From Salinivibrio siamensis (lineage in GTDB: Bacteria > Pseudomonadota > Gammaproteobacteria > Enterobacterales > Vibrionaceae), in NCBI RefSeq assembly GCF_001996005.1, contig NZ_MUFB01000012.1, forward strand, positions 16,182 to 55,517: 39,336 bases of DNA. Direction: 5' to 3'. The notes under the pieces were generated by a model, which did not search any database, was not told the origin of the DNA, and saw nothing but the letters and a program-made list of their open reading frames with translations. This document shows, piece after piece, positions 39,161 to 39,336 of this stretch (position 1 is the first letter of the stretch; each line of letters opens with the position of its first letter). The position numbers were made by a program, and so were the translations under genes.

Positions 39161-39336
39161 AAGTGACGCTGTGACATTTTAAATGTGAGGAATTTATCGC
39201 ATGGTTTGTCGAAGTGAGTATAACCAACTATTCGTCGATGTTTTCATCAATCATCCATGATAACAATTGTGAGCAGGATCTTTATTTGATTGGCTTTTGT
39301 TCACCTTTTTATTGTTTTGAGTGGAATGTGCTGTAC

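Overview
The window looks like a piece of the secondary chromosome (chromosome II) of a member of the Vibrionaceae. The right end carries a full-length rctB-type replication initiator gene, an AT-rich, GATC-dense origin with a regular array of ATGATCA sites, a DnaA box, and three exact matches to the 15-mer that ParB2 binds (parS2) in vibrios. The TonB2/TtpC operon, talB-tkt behind a SorC-type regulator, the xapX-like gene next to deoD, and a DUF3081 gene also fit this family. The genus is uncertain. The moderate GC content and gene mix would suit a non-core genus such as Salinivibrio or Grimontia, but this is inference.

Layout. 1-3.9 kb: a regulatory region with CRP-like and PurR/CytR-like sites, a XapX-domain protein, purine nucleoside phosphorylase (deoD), a large zinc-ribbon/HTH protein of unknown role, an HdfR-like LysR regulator and a tiny charged protein. 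4-7.3 kb: peptidoglycan recycling, with nagZ divergent from anmK-murQ. 7.3-9.9 kb: a membrane 7TMR-DISM/EAL phosphodiesterase. 10-14.5 kb: a SorC regulator, then transaldolase and transketolase of the non-oxidative pentose phosphate pathway. 14.6-15.9 kb: soxR, a SoxR-type promoter that faces a 62-codon ORF, and a cold-shock gene. 16-20.9 kb: a six-gene TonB2 energy-transduction operon with a Fur-like site upstream. 21.2-25.4 kb: an alpha/beta hydrolase, a homocysteine methyltransferase, a soluble CZB chemoreceptor and a potassium channel. 25.5-26.6 kb: thiD under a TPP riboswitch. 26.6-30.2 kb: a PAS histidine kinase translationally coupled to a REC-GGDEF-EAL protein. 30.3-34.7 kb: DUF3081, a Gph-like phosphatase, a CHASE-GGDEF-EAL protein and a GNAT acetyltransferase. 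34.9-35.8 kb: an EamA transporter. 36.0-39.3 kb: rctB, ori2 and the leader that probably belongs to parA2, just outside the window.

How it works together. RctB should bind the 12-mer-like sites of the array, melt the adjacent AT-rich segment and start replication. The outlying sites between 38.49 and 39.0 kb match the position of the control region (rctA-like) that limits initiation in Vibrio cholerae. The parS2 sites at 24.3, 35.8 and 39.15 kb should recruit ParB2 for segregation. Three c-di-GMP proteins lie within 27 kb; one has an intact GGDEF motif, two have degenerate GGDEF domains, and all three have EAL domains that look active.

Limits. Everything is read by eye from sequence; no alignments or database searches were run. 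Regulatory sites are motif matches only. No tRNA, rRNA, CRISPR array or complete insertion sequence was seen.
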